A stretch of 64,000 nucleotides of DNA, from assembly GCA_028274465.1 (NCBI GenBank), contig CM051457.1, positions 31,159,313-31,223,312 of the forward strand, read 5' to 3'. A model generated the notes under the pieces. That model made no database searches. It worked only from the letters and a program-made list of their open reading frames with translations, and was not told where the DNA came from. The stretch comes from Plantago ovata. Taxonomy: Eukaryota > Streptophyta > Magnoliopsida > Lamiales > Plantaginaceae. Shown piece by piece: positions 36,801-47,999 of the stretch. Each line of letters opens with the position of its first letter. The stretch's first letter is position 1. The position numbers were made by a program, and so were the translations under genes.

Positions 36801-37657
36801 ATGCTACGAACACATAATATACTTTTTGTTTGAAATTAAGAAAAAGGTCACTAGCTAGCTAGATACTACTGATCAAGATAGATGTTGTCAGAAACAAGAA
36901 ACGCAACTTGTATGAACAATATTAGCAGTAAGCAACTTTATTTATACTGACTGCCGCGCACAGCAGATATGATCTATTTCGGGACTAATATATAAATAGT
37001 TGAAGATAATGTGAATGCATGTCTTATGTCTAGAACCATATCTTGTCTTCACCAAATTAAACTTGATTTCTTCCTATCAATATAGGGTATATCTTGTCGC
37101 TTGCCAACTTATAAAAGTTTCCATTGGCTTGTGAGTTTCTCAACTGAGAATCAACTTGTAGAACAAAACTTCATTGAATGTCTATGGGCTTGTTTGAATG
37201 CAGGCTAATACTCTCTTGTACTCAATTATTATAGCAAAGTTTTAACTCTTTACCTAACATTTAATTATGAAACTTTTAACCCTTTGTTGAACACTTTAAA
37301 TCTGGAGTTTTGTTTTTACCAAACTACTATTCTGAAGCAAGCAAAATTCCTTAGGTTTAAACCTTAAAATTTCACATAAATAAACTGTTATCCATATTAA
37401 ACGGGTAAAATTCAATTTAAGTACTCTAGAGTGCACCATGTTTAATTTAAGTACTCTAGATCTAGAACACCTAAAATAGATTTTTACCCTCCATCAAACT
37501 GTATGTAGGAGTTTAATTACATCATTTTGTAGAATTATTTTCAAAGCTAACTAACAACAGTGCATAGGGTTTTGTTTGAAATTAAACGCAAAATTTGTCA
37601 TGATAAAACCCAATCCCTTATTCCCTACCCCTAGCTAGTGGTTGTTGATCCAAATTA
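33831..37657. other. Transposon-derived or anonymous DNA, no supported gene
   Basis: Mostly AT-rich. At 34885-35220 a poly-T-like start and anonymous sequence resemble a LINE 3' end on the minus strand. At about 35945-36050 a TATATATAGAGC box followed by CTCAATAAGAATC resembles an LTR promoter and poly(A) region, but no LTR borders can be given. A short coding relic is listed at 35554-35742. Confidence 0.4.
35554..35742 (-). pseudogene. Short open segment, possible terminal exon relic
   Basis: After a good acceptor (TCTGTTCCAG) the minus strand is open for 63 codons apart from a single TAG. It reads EFKPSRLAFLGDLYALGSAL first, and after the stop FRSALFLFFTVLGLGSLILA, a strongly hydrophobic tail of membrane-spanning character. 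I cannot name the family and find no upstream exon. It may be chance. Confidence 0.25.
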
Positions 37658-37916
37658 TGACTTACTCCGGTAACTTTGAAGAACCACATTTCGTTTTGTT
37701 GACTTTTTTGGTGTCCGGTTTGACCTCAAATTAATTATAATTCATTGTGAAAAAAATAATTTAAAAAATCATATTATGAAAATATAAAAAATGTACTATC
37801 ATAATGTAATTTATAAAATTATTTTTTCACAATGACATATAATTAATTTGAGGCCAAATTAGAAATCAAAAAAGTCAACAAAATGAAATGGGTTCTTCGA
37901 AGTGATCGAGGAAGTA
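37658..37916. mobile_element. Second copy of the long-TIR mariner-class MITE
   Basis: Shares GTGTCCGGTTTGACCTCAAA and TTGTTGACTTTTTT with the element at 32718-32977 and has the mirrored block near 37840-37900 (AATTTGAGGCCAAATT, AAAAAGTCAACAAAATG). The right tip is GAGGAAGTA; the left tip is eroded (ACTTACTCCGG). About 259 bp long, non-coding. Confidence 0.8.
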
Positions 37917-38417
37917 CCACTTACTCACCTCTCAAAAGGGATATAATATCTAATCTAGCAAACTCAATTATTTATCTAAAGTTTTACTTATGCACTATGA
38001 TACTAGCTAGCATGATGATTGAAATGAGAGCCCCAAGTATTAATGCATGTTTCCAAATGTCCGGGTGTTTGAAGATGGCTCGTTCTGTATGATCCCTTTC
38101 TGCACCTAAATTAATCTGCAGAGAGATCGAGGCGAGCTTTGCTTTTGTGGGTGCTACAAATGGACTGCTCGATCGTTAGCCTGCTAGCTTATCTGTTTGG
38201 GCACGATTGGTCATTGTCATGAAGACCAAGGATCCATCAACTTATATGTGATGTGTGAATATCCCATTACTCTAAAGTATGTAAAGTGCGCTTCATCTAC
38301 ATGTAACATGATTACGATTATGATTATTAGAGTCATCAATCTTATATTCTAAGACGCCAAGATTAGCACATATAAAATATATATTGGCTATGCACCATTA
38401 CAAATCATTTTTTCTCA
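37917..38417. other. Anonymous sequence between two MITEs
   Basis: No gene or repeat is evident. A 69-codon plus-strand frame starts inside the preceding MITE and is not believable. Confidence 0.5.
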
Positions 38418-38575
38418 ATAATTACTTTGACTCCTAATTACTTTAAACTATAATGATAAAGTATGTAATAAACTTATATCATGAAAATTTAGATTTTATA
38501 TTTTAATAATATAATTTCGTTAAATAGTTTATCATTATAATATAATTGTAATCGGAAGTCAAATACTTAAAGTTA
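38418..38575. mobile_element. Short AT-rich MITE, intact reference copy
   Basis: About 158 bp with inverted ends: TTTGACTCCTAATTAC and AAACTATAATGATAAA on the left are mirrored by TTTATCATTATAATATAA and GGAAGTCAAATA on the right. A second member of this family lies 350 bp further on and is split by the CACTA element, which makes this copy a useful reference for the empty site. Confidence 0.65.
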
Positions 38576-39019
38576 AAAGTTATGTATGAAAAAGGTTAAT
38601 TAAAGTAGATAAATTATAATGAAATGGGAAGAAAGATGGACCTTCCAACTTCCAAGATTCAATATCAAATGTATTACCAATATTGAAAACGACATTAGCT
38701 ACTAGTAATTAACCGAAAGTTGATTTTTTTTATTTTTTTTATTTTTTTAAGGATAAATTATGGAAACGTGAGATGAGGTACAAAGAAGGCAATAGAAATG
38801 TTCCATTGCAGTTATAAGGTTAGTATACACACACATTTGGTTGGCCGGCCCTGAGATTAAGGCGTCATGTGCGGAAATTTTAAGTGGGTCCCTAAATCAT
38901 ACTAACTCCTAATTTGCCTATTTTGATTTTTTTCGTTCAATAGTATTCGATTTTGAATATAAATTACTCTTAAACTATAATGATAAAATGTATAAAATTT
39001 ATATTCACTACAAGAAAAA

Positions 39020-39350
39020 CCGAATATAGCGACGGATTTGATCCGTCGCTATATGTAAGCGATCCGTCGCTAAATGCCTTTAGCGACGGTAGTCCGTCGC
39101 TAAATAGGATGTCGCGAAAAGTGGCGGCGCTACCTTAAAAAGCGACGGATGATGTCATTCGTCCCTATATTTAGCGACGGATAAATGTATACGTCGCTAT
39201 TTTCATCGTTGACCAAACTTGAGACGGATAATTGATCTGTCTCTACAATATGACGACGGATGATTTTATCCGTCGCTATATTTATAGAACACGTGTCAGG
39301 GTATGAGTCACTGAGATTTGGCGACGGATGGTTTTATCCGTCGTTAACTG
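39020..39350. repeat. Left subterminal GCGACGG repeat array of the CACTA element
   Basis: At least ten GCGACGGA/TCCGTCGC motifs in both orientations, several paired as short palindromes. The mirror array is at 42520-42800. In related elements such motifs are binding sites for the TNPA protein and a target of silencing. Confidence 0.88.
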
Positions 39351-40573
39351 GTCTGAAATTTTTTTTATTTGTTTATTTATTTATTGTATTTTAACTTTTT
39401 TTGGTAGTTGTGCACCGCAAATACATAAACATGTTCGTATCTAAACATTATATACAAAAATAAAATTTGTTCTAAGTATTAATAAAATGAAAGTACTAAT
39501 TGTCCTAAGCAAATTAAAGGAACATGAAAAAAAATTGTTCAAAATAGAAAAAAATTGTTCGAAAAATAAAAAAGAGAGAACTACTGCTGAGTATCTGGGG
39601 GGGCATCGGCATCGGCATCAAACATGAAGAAGTCGGGAGGTGCCGCTCCACCGGGGGGGGGGGCATACTGCTCCATGAGCCACTCGATGGATCTCTTGAA
39701 TCCATGCCTCATCCTGTCCTGCTCTATCCTCAACCGATGGACAGTCGCCTTCAGCTGCTGCTGCTCCTGGAGGAACTCGGGAGGCACATCGGCTTGTCCC
39801 CTTCGGCGCTTGGAGGACCTGGAGTAGGAGCCACCCTGGTTCACCGTCTACGCTATTGCCTGCGAGAGATTGCCCATGCCGAAGACACGCCCCTTATCAT
39901 CGTGATTCACGATCTCGAGATAGATGGCGTTCTCCTCCTCGGCCATGAGATCAAGGTTCTCAGTCCTGGCCTGGAACTCCGCCTGAAAATTCAAACAAAC
40001 AATTAAGATTTAATTAGTACGTTATTGATCGAATAATCAAATACGCAACAAGAAGCTCAGGAATCGAAAAAAATAAAACATACTGCGATTTTTTTTGGCT
40101 TTATCAGCCGGGAAGATCATCTTGCCATCCTTATCCAGCTCCCCGTGAGCCTCACAGAAGTGCTCCCACATGGTCTGCTCCCTGCCCTCCGATATCTTCA
40201 TCAAATATATATAAATTAATAGAGTAATGATTGAATTGAAATAAGACTTAAGAAAGAAAAAGAAACTATAACAAAGTACGTGACTTATCGAGTCCAGGTG
40301 GCGCGTCACCTTGGATTTCGAACCCAGTCGATGCTTCACCGAGCCTGTCCCATCCGGTGGATTATGGGCCCGGTTCTCCTTGTTCTTCTCCGACAGCTTC
40401 TGGGCTTGAAGGTTCTCCTCCCAATACTTCTTCCACAGGGGCCACTCCTCCTCCCCAATCCACCCCGGCTTCTTCCCCGATGCCTTGATCTTGGCGACCT
40501 TCTTCCGGAAGGCTTCAGAGCCTTCATGTTCGAAGGCATACCACAGCGCCTCCTTGAACTTGTTGGGGAGGAA

Positions 40574-40702
40574 GAACTTCTCCTACATTTCAGAAAGTAT
40601 ACAAAATTCAGACTAAGAACTTCTCCTACATTTCAGAAAGTATACAAAATTCAGACTAAGAACTTCTCCTACATTTCAGAAAGTATACAAAATTCAGACT
40701 AA
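40574..40702. repeat. 43-bp unit repeated three times
   Basis: Units start at 40574, 40617 and 40660 and begin GAACTTCTCCTACATTTCAG. They lie at an exon-intron edge of the CACTA gene, so the exon's end (minus-strand GAGAAGTTC) is itself triplicated. The copies look identical, hence recent. Confidence 0.93.
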
Positions 40703-40711
40703 CATATATAT

Positions 40712-40901
40712 AACACGGTGACTAACATATCACCCAAACAATTGCACATTGTCCTATTTCAACTAACACACGGTGACTAACATATCACCCAAACAATTGC
40801 ACATTGTCCTATTTCAACTAACACACGGTGACTAACATATCACCCAAACAATTGCACATTGTCCTATTTCAACTAACACACGGTGACTAACATATCACCC
40901 A
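40712..40901. repeat. 55-bp unit repeated about 3.4 times
   Basis: CGGTGACTAACATATCACCC recurs at 40716, 40771, 40826 and 40881 with 55-bp spacing and near identity. It lies in an intron of the CACTA gene. Confidence 0.93.
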
Positions 40902-41359
40902 AGTAATTGAGAACATACCACTTAAACCATAAGAGAAGAAGGAAGATTACTAACCTCTAGAGCATTCCAAATCTCCACCTTCTGGTCCGTAGAGAAAGTA
41001 TGCCACTGAGCTCCACGTGGTGGGAGATCCACTTTCTTCGTGGATTCCTTGCTGATGAACTTTGCAGTCTCCCTCGGCACCAGCTTGTTGCAATAACATA
41101 CACAAATTAATCCAACTAAATAAAACATACAATACCAAGTAAAGACATATTCATGTACTTACGCATGCCCAGGCATGGGCCAGACGACGAGCTTGCCATT
41201 CACCCGCTCATCCGCCTTGTACACCTCCCCCATGTACCCATCATCCGACAGGTTTGCAAATACGTCTGGGCCAGTAGACCCTGCACTGCTGCTAGAACGG
41301 GGGCCAGGTGAGAGGGTCTCGCTGACATGAGTCGCCGAGGTCCCCCCCCCCCCGACTCC

Positions 41360-41463
41360 GGCTGACTACCAGGAGGGGTGCGGAATGGCGAGTCTGGCTC
41401 GGCGTAGCTACGGCTGACTACCAGGAGGGGTGCGGAATGGCGAGTCTGGCTCGGCGTAGCTAC
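41360..41463. repeat. 52-bp tandem duplication that shifts the CACTA gene frame
   Basis: Copies at 41360-41411 and 41412-41463 begin GGCTGACTACCAGGAGGGGT and look identical. Because 52 is not a multiple of three, the first exon of the Transposase_24-like gene loses its frame here. Confidence 0.92.
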
Positions 41464-42239
41464 GGCTGCTGGCCGCCAACAGCTTCCCCGGTTTCTTTGG
41501 CCTCGGCATGATCTGCACGTTTAAGAACAACCGTAAGAAACAACAAATGGAAAGAAAAGAGCAAACCTTACTACCAATTCTACTACTACTTCCAACATAG
41601 AACAAGTAATTCTACTAACAATTTCAACATAGGACAAGTACTACTACCAATTCTCACAACAATGAACTTTTACAAGTTACAACAGTGCAAACCTTACTTA
41701 CTTGAACTTTTCCCAGACTAGTATTTTACCAATATGCAAATCAAGATAACTAATAACACTTCAATTCCATAATTTAATAACATCACTAATACACAATAAA
41801 CATCACAGAAATCGGGCTTATTCTCCTTTCACATAAACATCACAAATTTTTTTTAAAAAAGACAAGATAATGAATAATTGACCAATTAAAACAATAAACT
41901 GAAATTAAAAAAAAAAAAAAAGAAGAAGATACTCACTTGAATTGAATTGTATCTCATTCTAACACATAAACAATGTACAAGTTGTTGTATTGCAATCCAA
42001 ACCAACACATAACAACACATATCTTTTCACTAGCCTATACTGACAGTAAAACTAGTAAGAATATATCACAGATCGATTTACAGATGCAACTAATAATATG
42101 TAAAAAAATAAAATCATAGATCGATTTACAGACAATAGGAAAGGGCCTCAGTAATTAGTTACTAACTTGAATTGAATTGAATGAGCAAAGGAGGACGAGG
42201 TGGCCTGTGGCAGAGGAGAAACTCTGGTGCACTGGTGGC

Positions 42240-42460
42240 GTGGCAAATCGAGTGGTGGTGGTGGTTGCACGTCGATGAGGAGTGGTGGTGGTGGTGAGCG
42301 CGTCGATGAGGAGTTGTGGTGTTGGTGGTCGCGTCGATGAGGAGGAGTGGCGGTGGTGGTCGATCGATGAGGAGTGGCGGTGGTGGTCCCGTCGATGAGG
42401 AGTGGTGGTGGTGGTCGATCGATGAGGAGTGGTGGTGGTGGTCGATCGATGAGGAGTTAG
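42240..42460. repeat. GGT-rich minisatellite in the CACTA element
   Basis: Irregular units built on GTCGATGAGGAGTGGTGGTG with GATC-containing variants repeat about seven times. This is the part of the element that would precede its gene on the minus strand. Confidence 0.85.
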
Positions 42461-43537
42461 GGATTTGATAAATTGAAATAGGGAAGAAGAGGGGAAACTC
42501 GTCTGTATATAACTACTTAGCGACGGATAACCTAATCCGTTGCTATGTATTTATTTTATTTTATATTTTATTTTTCCTTTGAAATTAAACCAGTCTGGTC
42601 AACCACTAAAGCGACGGATAACTTCATCTGTCGCTCAATGAGAGACGGATAAAGTTTATCCGTCGCTAACTGTGAGCCGGATTGGGTCTCGAGATGCACG
42701 AACTGAACTTAGAGCGCAGTTCGTGCTTATCCGTCGCTAAACTTAGCAATCCGTCGCTAATTAGAGACGGACTAGATTCGTCTCTGTTTATCCGTCGCTA
42801 ATGTCTGATTTCTTGTAGTGATTATGAAAGTTATAGTCTATATTTTTATGATATAATTTCATTAAATATTTTATTATTACAGTTTATAAATGTAATATGT
42901 AGTCATGACTGAAAAAAATCTGGCTAAATTGTAATGTTACGGAGAGTGTACATTAAAATCCATTTAATTTTTTTCAATATAATATTACATAACTAAAGTA
43001 TCACTTGAAATCAACTTTTGTGTTTTTTAAAGTAAAATCATCAATAAGGTCGTCACAATCAAGTTTCTCACTACATCATCTCAATTTCTATCGTCACAAA
43101 AACATCAATTAATAATGTTCCAAATATTATGCTTGTACAATAGTAAAAATTAAAATTGTAATAGAAAGTGAATTGAATTGGATAAAAGTGGATTGATAAT
43201 TAATAGGAGGGGTTTGTTTTTTGACAATATTAATAAGAGGGTTAAACATACTATTTATAGTCACTTTGCTAAAGAATAGGAGTATATTGAAATTGAAAAT
43301 ATAAAAATAAACTAACAATACTTTCCTAGAAAATGGGAGAAGAATTAGTAAATTTGAGAAGAAAGAGAAAGTAATAAAGAAGAGAGAAGACTGTGAATTG
43401 AATTCTCAGTTGTTCTCCTTCTCAAATTGTTTTTTGTATTTTCAACATACTCTACGCATATGGGCCTGGCCAAGGCCTGTTGGGGCCCTGGGCAGGCGGA
43501 CTGCCAGTACATGCCTTGGGCCGATCCTGACATTTGA

Positions 43538-44663
43538 AGTTATAAAATGATTAAGAAAAAAAAAATAGAAGTAAAAGAGTTAGATTTGTTGTTTAAAAAG
43601 AAACAACCAAACAAACAAAATCACTTGGGCATGTCTAAATGTCTAATCTACTTACATGTAGATGTAATGCCTACAAGTAATGGATTTCGTTTAATCAGAT
43701 AAAGATTAGAGATATTATCTAACTTCAACCTTATCCATATAAAATGAAACTAACTTAATAACAAATACTAGAGAATACTAAATGCTCGGCGCATCAATAT
43801 TTCAAACCACTAATCACCACATGTAATAAAAAAATTTCTCATGTTCCTTTGTCCCACATGTTCCTTTATTATTCATTTTTTTCTTCATTCAACTCATTTT
43901 TTATTAATCCACCAATAATATAATCAACCTTACACAATTCTCAATATATTCCAACAATCTTTTAAAAATAAAAAATACATTCTCTTACATCTCTCCTACA
44001 GCTATCATCATTATATCTATTATAAAATTCTACTCCACTTCGTCAATACTATATCTAAATCAATCCAAACACAAAATAAAAACTCATTTAACAACCCCTT
44101 TAAATCAGTTACTATTTAATTTTTTTTATTAAATTTAACAAAATAGCAAAGAAACAAAATATAGCTAGTAAGTAGTAACCCCTCAGCTCATTAGTTCTGG
44201 CGAGTGATAGAAACAAATTGCAGTTAATTATATAATGTAAAATCTTTAACATGATATGCGATATCTGAAAGAAAACATATACTAACTAGATTCCAAGATA
44301 TGTCACCTTAATTACTAATTATCTTATTCGAATGAATCTGCAAGTTCGATCTGCACTAACATACTTAGACTTAACAAGTACTTAGATAAATATAAAAGTA
44401 ATAATTAACAAATAAAGTCTTCTTAACATTTCAGAAAAGCAGCTAGCGCATGTGATCTGAAATTCTGAATTAAGGAGCACTACAAATTGGCCTTATTCAT
44501 TATTTTTAATATAGTTAATTATTAATTAATTAGATTATCGTTTTCAAACGTAACTACCTAAAGCAAAATCAATCAATCATGCACGGGATTCATTTTTAAA
44601 TGTCGACAGATGGAGTGGAGCAGCGTTTATATGGTAGTACGTACTGTTGTAGTAGTTGTAAAT
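43538..44663. other. AT-rich DNA without a supported gene
   Basis: I see only low-complexity AT-rich sequence and scattered short frames. Confidence 0.5.
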
Positions 44664-44918
44664 TACATCCTCCCTCCGCCCCAGCAGTTGCATCATTTGA
44701 TTTTGAACACAGAAAATAAGGAGAACAGTTAAATATTAAGTTATATTGATAGTTGAAGTTGTTTTTACTTTATTGGGGATTTGTGATCACAAAAATGTGT
44801 TGGTGGAATATGAAATTATTATAATCATGTCTAAATATTACAAATAAATGAAATTGTGCAACTCTAATGGAACGTAAAAATAACAAAATGGTGCAACTGT
44901 TTTGGGACGGAGTGAGTA
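44664..44918. mobile_element. Stowaway MITE
   Basis: About 255 bp. The left end reads CCTCCCTCCGCCCCAGCAGT, followed by TGCATCATTTG. The right end, on the other strand, reads TACTCACTCCGTCCCAAAAC, followed by AGTTGCACCATTTT. TA occurs at both borders. The CTCCCTCCGT-type tip is diagnostic of plant Stowaway elements. Confidence 0.85.
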
Positions 44919-45074
44919 CATGGTGTTTAGTAAATACGAATTTAGTAGGTCGTGTAAGTTGGGAACTAGATGGTGATGCTAAGATTGAATATTATCTGTG
45001 CACAAATGCAATTATAAATGTGATAGTAGTTTGATAATTGAATCCGATTCAAAATTACTACTACTATACTAAAA

Positions 45075-45215
45075 GAGTTATAAGGTGGTCCAGTGGAGGG
45101 GAGCTGAGATGGTAATGGAAGATGTAGGGTTCGATCCCTAGTGCAGACATAAAATTGTTTAAACGTGGAGATATATAGTGTGGTATAGAATATTGTATAA
45201 GAGTAATATAGGATA
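45075..45215 (+). mobile_element. tRNA-derived SINE-like element with A and B boxes
   Basis: TGGTCCAGTGG at 45086-45096 fits the RNA polymerase III A-box consensus TRGYNNARNNG at all fixed positions. GGTTCGATCCC at 45128-45138 matches the B box (GGTTCGANTCC) except at one base. The 31-bp gap suits a tRNA-like promoter. The sequence is not a foldable tRNA as far as I can see, and continues into about 75 bp of unrelated tail, as plant SINEs do. Both borders are guesses; no target duplication was found. Confidence 0.6.
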
Positions 45216-46076
45216 CTATACTACTACTGGCTGGCTAGAAAGAAATGCAGTTGCGGACTTTGGCAAAGAAGGCCACTTTTGGATGAAATTTCTTTTTAAT
45301 CAAAATTTTCAAGTCAAAATTTTATTTGGGATGTTTTTCGTTGTGATTTAATGGTGTAATTAGTGACGATAACACTCTAGTGTTTTATCTTCGACATGTA
45401 ACTTTGAACTTTTAAAATTAACACTAGTGTTTATTCGCTGTATTTAAAAAATAAAAAATAAGTTAGGATTGAAATCATTAGAGTTAACTAACTAAAACGT
45501 GATATTAGTTAGTTATGTCCCAAATTGCATGTTAGTAACTAATTAACTAAAGCATATCACCAAACCTTATCTTCGACTATAGGAGCTACGTTATTATCAT
45601 CTAACAATAATTTGGCCAATCATGCATGTGTAACAACTGTTGGTCTAATTTTCTCTCCTCAAATTTTTTTTTTTAACGCCCAAATTTTTTATTTATTAAT
45701 GAAAAAACGAGCAAATGTTCGAAACGATTACAAAAACACCAAGCTCAACACTAATATTCAATTTTAACCGTAATTTAAATAAAATAGTGAATTTGCAAAA
45801 ATCATCAAGATCAAATGCAATACTATTTATAATTGCATTTTTATTAATGTTAGTTTTGCACCGGTTCTACCAAACTGTTTTAAGAGAAATGGTGATGAGA
45901 AAATTTTCAATCAACAAAATTACAGCTCTTCACTCCGTCTGCTCTTTTCTATTGAACGATCAACATCCGCTTCATTTTGTTCATGTCAGTGCTAACTTAA
46001 AGTGTGTGGATATAACAAGTATATCGTTATTAACGATCTCTTTTTTACATTTTTTTTAAATTTTTTAAACGAATAT

Positions 46077-46090
<14 letters not shown>
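45216..46090. other. Anonymous DNA with a possible LINE 3' end
   Basis: From about 45664, a poly-T run followed by AACGCCCAAATTTTTTATTT and AATGTTCGAAACGATTACAA resembles 3' untranslated ends of plant LINEs inserted on the minus strand. A 114-codon plus-strand frame at 45715-46059 overlaps it and shows no domain. Confidence 0.4.

Positions 46091-46166
<76 letters not shown>
46091..46166. repeat. (TA)n microsatellite
   Basis: About 75 bp of alternating TA with one GTA interruption at 46138-46140. It generates false Ile-Tyr frames on both strands. Confidence 0.97.
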
Positions 46167-46170
<4 letters not shown>

Positions 46171-47400
46171 GACAGCATAAGCAATGCTCTAAGGAGTACA
46201 ACGAGAGTATATGCAATAAAGCCAAAGGCTCTCAAAACCTCTAACTATTACAACTTGTCGTAGCCATCAAGCCCGGCCTAAGCTATAAAACACCAAGAAC
46301 AAACTCCGCGAAGGCAAAGTAAGCTCACACCTAAAAACCAAACTCTAAAAAGCAACCTCCAACAAAGCCTCAAGAATTAGTAACCACTCAAGTAAAGAGC
46401 AAGGACCGAGGAGGCCTAGAGCAACTTTACAGACCAAGGTTGGGGAATGAGCTGCTCAACTAACCATGGTATACCCTTGGACTCAAGTGGATGTTGGATC
46501 CTTCGTCTAATATCGGTATTTGATCCTGGGAAGATACTAACTTGTGGGGAGGGGGTTAGTTTAGTATATTCAGTTTGCCGTGTGGTCAAATTGGGGCTCA
46601 AATACTTTACTCAAAAAAGGTTGTACGCCTTCCTTGTAAACAATATTGAGTGTGTGTTTGTAGATAGAGGAATGATTACTTACCAAAAATTCTGGTCTAA
46701 ATCTTCTTGGGATTTGAGTCTTTATATGACATTGTACATTATTAAGTCGGTCCAATGAGATGATGCCACGTGTTGATCCTTAGAATCTGTCATCTAGTTG
46801 TAGTTAGGCATGATGTTGACACTAATGGACTTGGCCCATGTTCTTTTAATATTTCCATAATGCAAGACTACGATGTCACTGTAGGAGTGCTTGTTCCGTG
46901 CTCCTTTGTGATACGTTTCCCTAAGTAGGATTTGTTCATATGATTATCACGATGGGCATCATCTGGACAGGGGTACGTAGGTTGTGGCTGACGGATCCTG
47001 TATCTTAAATTACAAGTGTTTTTCTTCTTGACTTGTCCTTCTTAGCACTTAATAGTCCGGCCAGCGATGCGGCCTATCCGGAGATGTAGCTAGTCCATGG
47101 GTGTAACTGACTTGGTGGTGTATCTTATCCAGAGGTGTGACTATGTCGAACTCTTGTGAACATAGATAAGACCGTCATAGTCATCCTTGGACACACTAGG
47201 AGGAACTAGACATATTTTAATATCATCAATGATGATTTTGAGGATGAGGTACCTAAAGTTTCCCTCACACTTGAAAAACTATTCAGAAAGATTCTTTAAA
47301 GAAAACAAGGTTGAAAACCGGAAACAAGGTTGTTTCTTCAAGTTCTCGTCTTTCACGCCCGAGCCAAGTTTTTTTCTTTTTTTTGGTCCATATCTTTTAA
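46167..47400. other. Anonymous DNA, probably transposon-derived
   Basis: The first 280 bp (minus sense) look like LINE 3' untranslated sequence: no frame, and an AT microsatellite at the poly(A) position. The remainder to 47400 has mixed composition and no domain that I recognise. Confidence 0.4.
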
Positions 47401-47993
47401 GGCATTCTCCAACAGTTGATCCCAAAAGTGGAGCTCAACTGCGCCACGTCAGATTCCACTAACTTAATCCCCATCTGTTCTAACATACTCCAACAGTTGG
47501 TCCCATTGATTCCTTATTTTTATTTATTTTATTATTATTTTATTTCATCCCTTTTTTTTCATTGTTTTTTTCAAATTCATTATTCATTCATTTTATAACA
47601 TCATATTAATTATAAAATATTTCGAAATGTAATAAATACTACAATAAATTCTTAAATAAAAAAATAGTATAAGAAATTTACTATTGTAGAGGTCTACTCT
47701 TACAAATTGTATTTAATATTTTTATTTATGCATTTAATATAAATATATAATAATAATAACAAAAGACATGTACAAATAAAATAGTATATGAATTTTACAA
47801 TAGTCATCACTTTGCAATATTGAATGAAGAGAAGAAAAAATAAAACAATTAAGTAAATGAAAAAAAATAATAAACAATAGTTGAGCTTGAGCTCAACACT
47901 TGAGCTCAAGCTCAACAGTTGAGCTCAATGAGCTTATGTTGGAGTAGCAACTAGGAGCTCAACACCCTAGTTGCTACTCTGTTGGAGAGGGCC
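47401..47993. mobile_element. PIF/Harbinger-type MITE, 593 bp
   Basis: Ends GGCATTCTCCAACAG and CTGTTGGAGAGGGCC are inverted repeats with two or three mismatches. TAA precedes (47398-47400) and follows (47994-47996), the TWA target duplication of this superfamily. Near the right end a dense cluster of GAGCTCAA/TTGAGCTC palindromes occurs (47880-47960). There is no coding capacity. Confidence 0.85.
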
Positions 47994-47999
47994 TAAGTG

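Larger units (their letters stand above)
39581..41509 (-). pseudogene. Broken Transposase_24 (TNPA/Ptta-like) gene of the CACTA element
   Basis: Minus-strand segments, in order: MPRPKKPGKLLAASSRSYAE from 41509 to about 41163 (ending GKLVVWPMPGHA); about 41080-40955 (KVDLPPRGAQWHTFSTDQK); about 40580-40284 (WPLWKKYWEENLQAQKLSEK); 40198-40090 (MWEHFCEAHGELDKDGK); and 39979-39581 with the family hallmark GRVFGMGNLSQAIA and a coiled C-terminal part ending in DTQQ. Three lesions are visible: a 52-bp duplication shifts the first exon; a C/G homopolymer at 41342-41353 follows; and an in-frame TAG (39848-39850) interrupts the last exon. The protein class binds subterminal repeats and has DNA-binding rather than catalytic roles. 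Confidence 0.75.
39006..42820. mobile_element. CACTA (En/Spm) DNA transposon, 3,815 bp
   Basis: Starts CACTACAAGAAA and ends TTTCTTGTAGTG, perfect 12-bp terminal inverted repeats, with 3-bp target duplication ATT at 39003-39005 and 42821-42823. Subterminal regions of about 350 bp (39020-39350) and 300 bp (42520-42800) hold many copies of AGCGACGGAT or its complement in both orientations, the kind of array bound by the element's own TNPA-like protein. No DDE transposase (TNPD/Transposase_21) is present; only a broken TNPA/Transposase_24-like gene. The element is therefore non-autonomous. Confidence 0.95.
38924..42919. mobile_element. MITE inside the hAT-like element, split by the CACTA element
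   Basis: Left part 38924-39005 and right part 42821-42919 together resemble the intact copy at 38418-38575, for example TTAAACTATAATGATAAAAT on the left and TATGATATAATTTCATTAAA on the right. The outer tips GATTTTTTTC and GAAAAAAATC are inverted to each other. Confidence 0.6.
38841..43529. mobile_element. hAT-like element (CAGGGCCGGCCC-type ends) carrying nested insertions
   Basis: The left end reads GGCCGGCCCTGAGATTAAGG and continues AAATTTTAAGTGGGTCCC, the familiar start of a plant hAT-type family. The right end, on the other strand, starts CAGGATCGGCCCAAGGCATG. ACATTTGG precedes the left end (38833-38840) and ACATTTGA follows the right end (43530-43537), consistent with an 8-bp target duplication with one change. 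Without its insertions the element is under 900 bp and encodes nothing, so it is non-autonomous. Exact tips are uncertain by a few bases. Confidence 0.55.

Noticed and set aside
40574..40901. Regular direct repeats that superficially look like a CRISPR array.
   Set aside because: The units are contiguous tandem repeats with no unique spacers, inside introns of a plant CACTA element.
39006..42820. An autonomous CACTA element.
   Set aside because: No TNPD/Transposase_21 DDE domain fits in 3.8 kb, and the only gene is broken.
45086..45150. A functional tRNA gene.
   Set aside because: A and B boxes are present, but I could not fit acceptor, anticodon and T arms; it fits a SINE head better.
46002..46244. 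Plus- and minus-strand frames with Ile-Tyr runs.
   Set aside because: They are translations of the (TA)n microsatellite.
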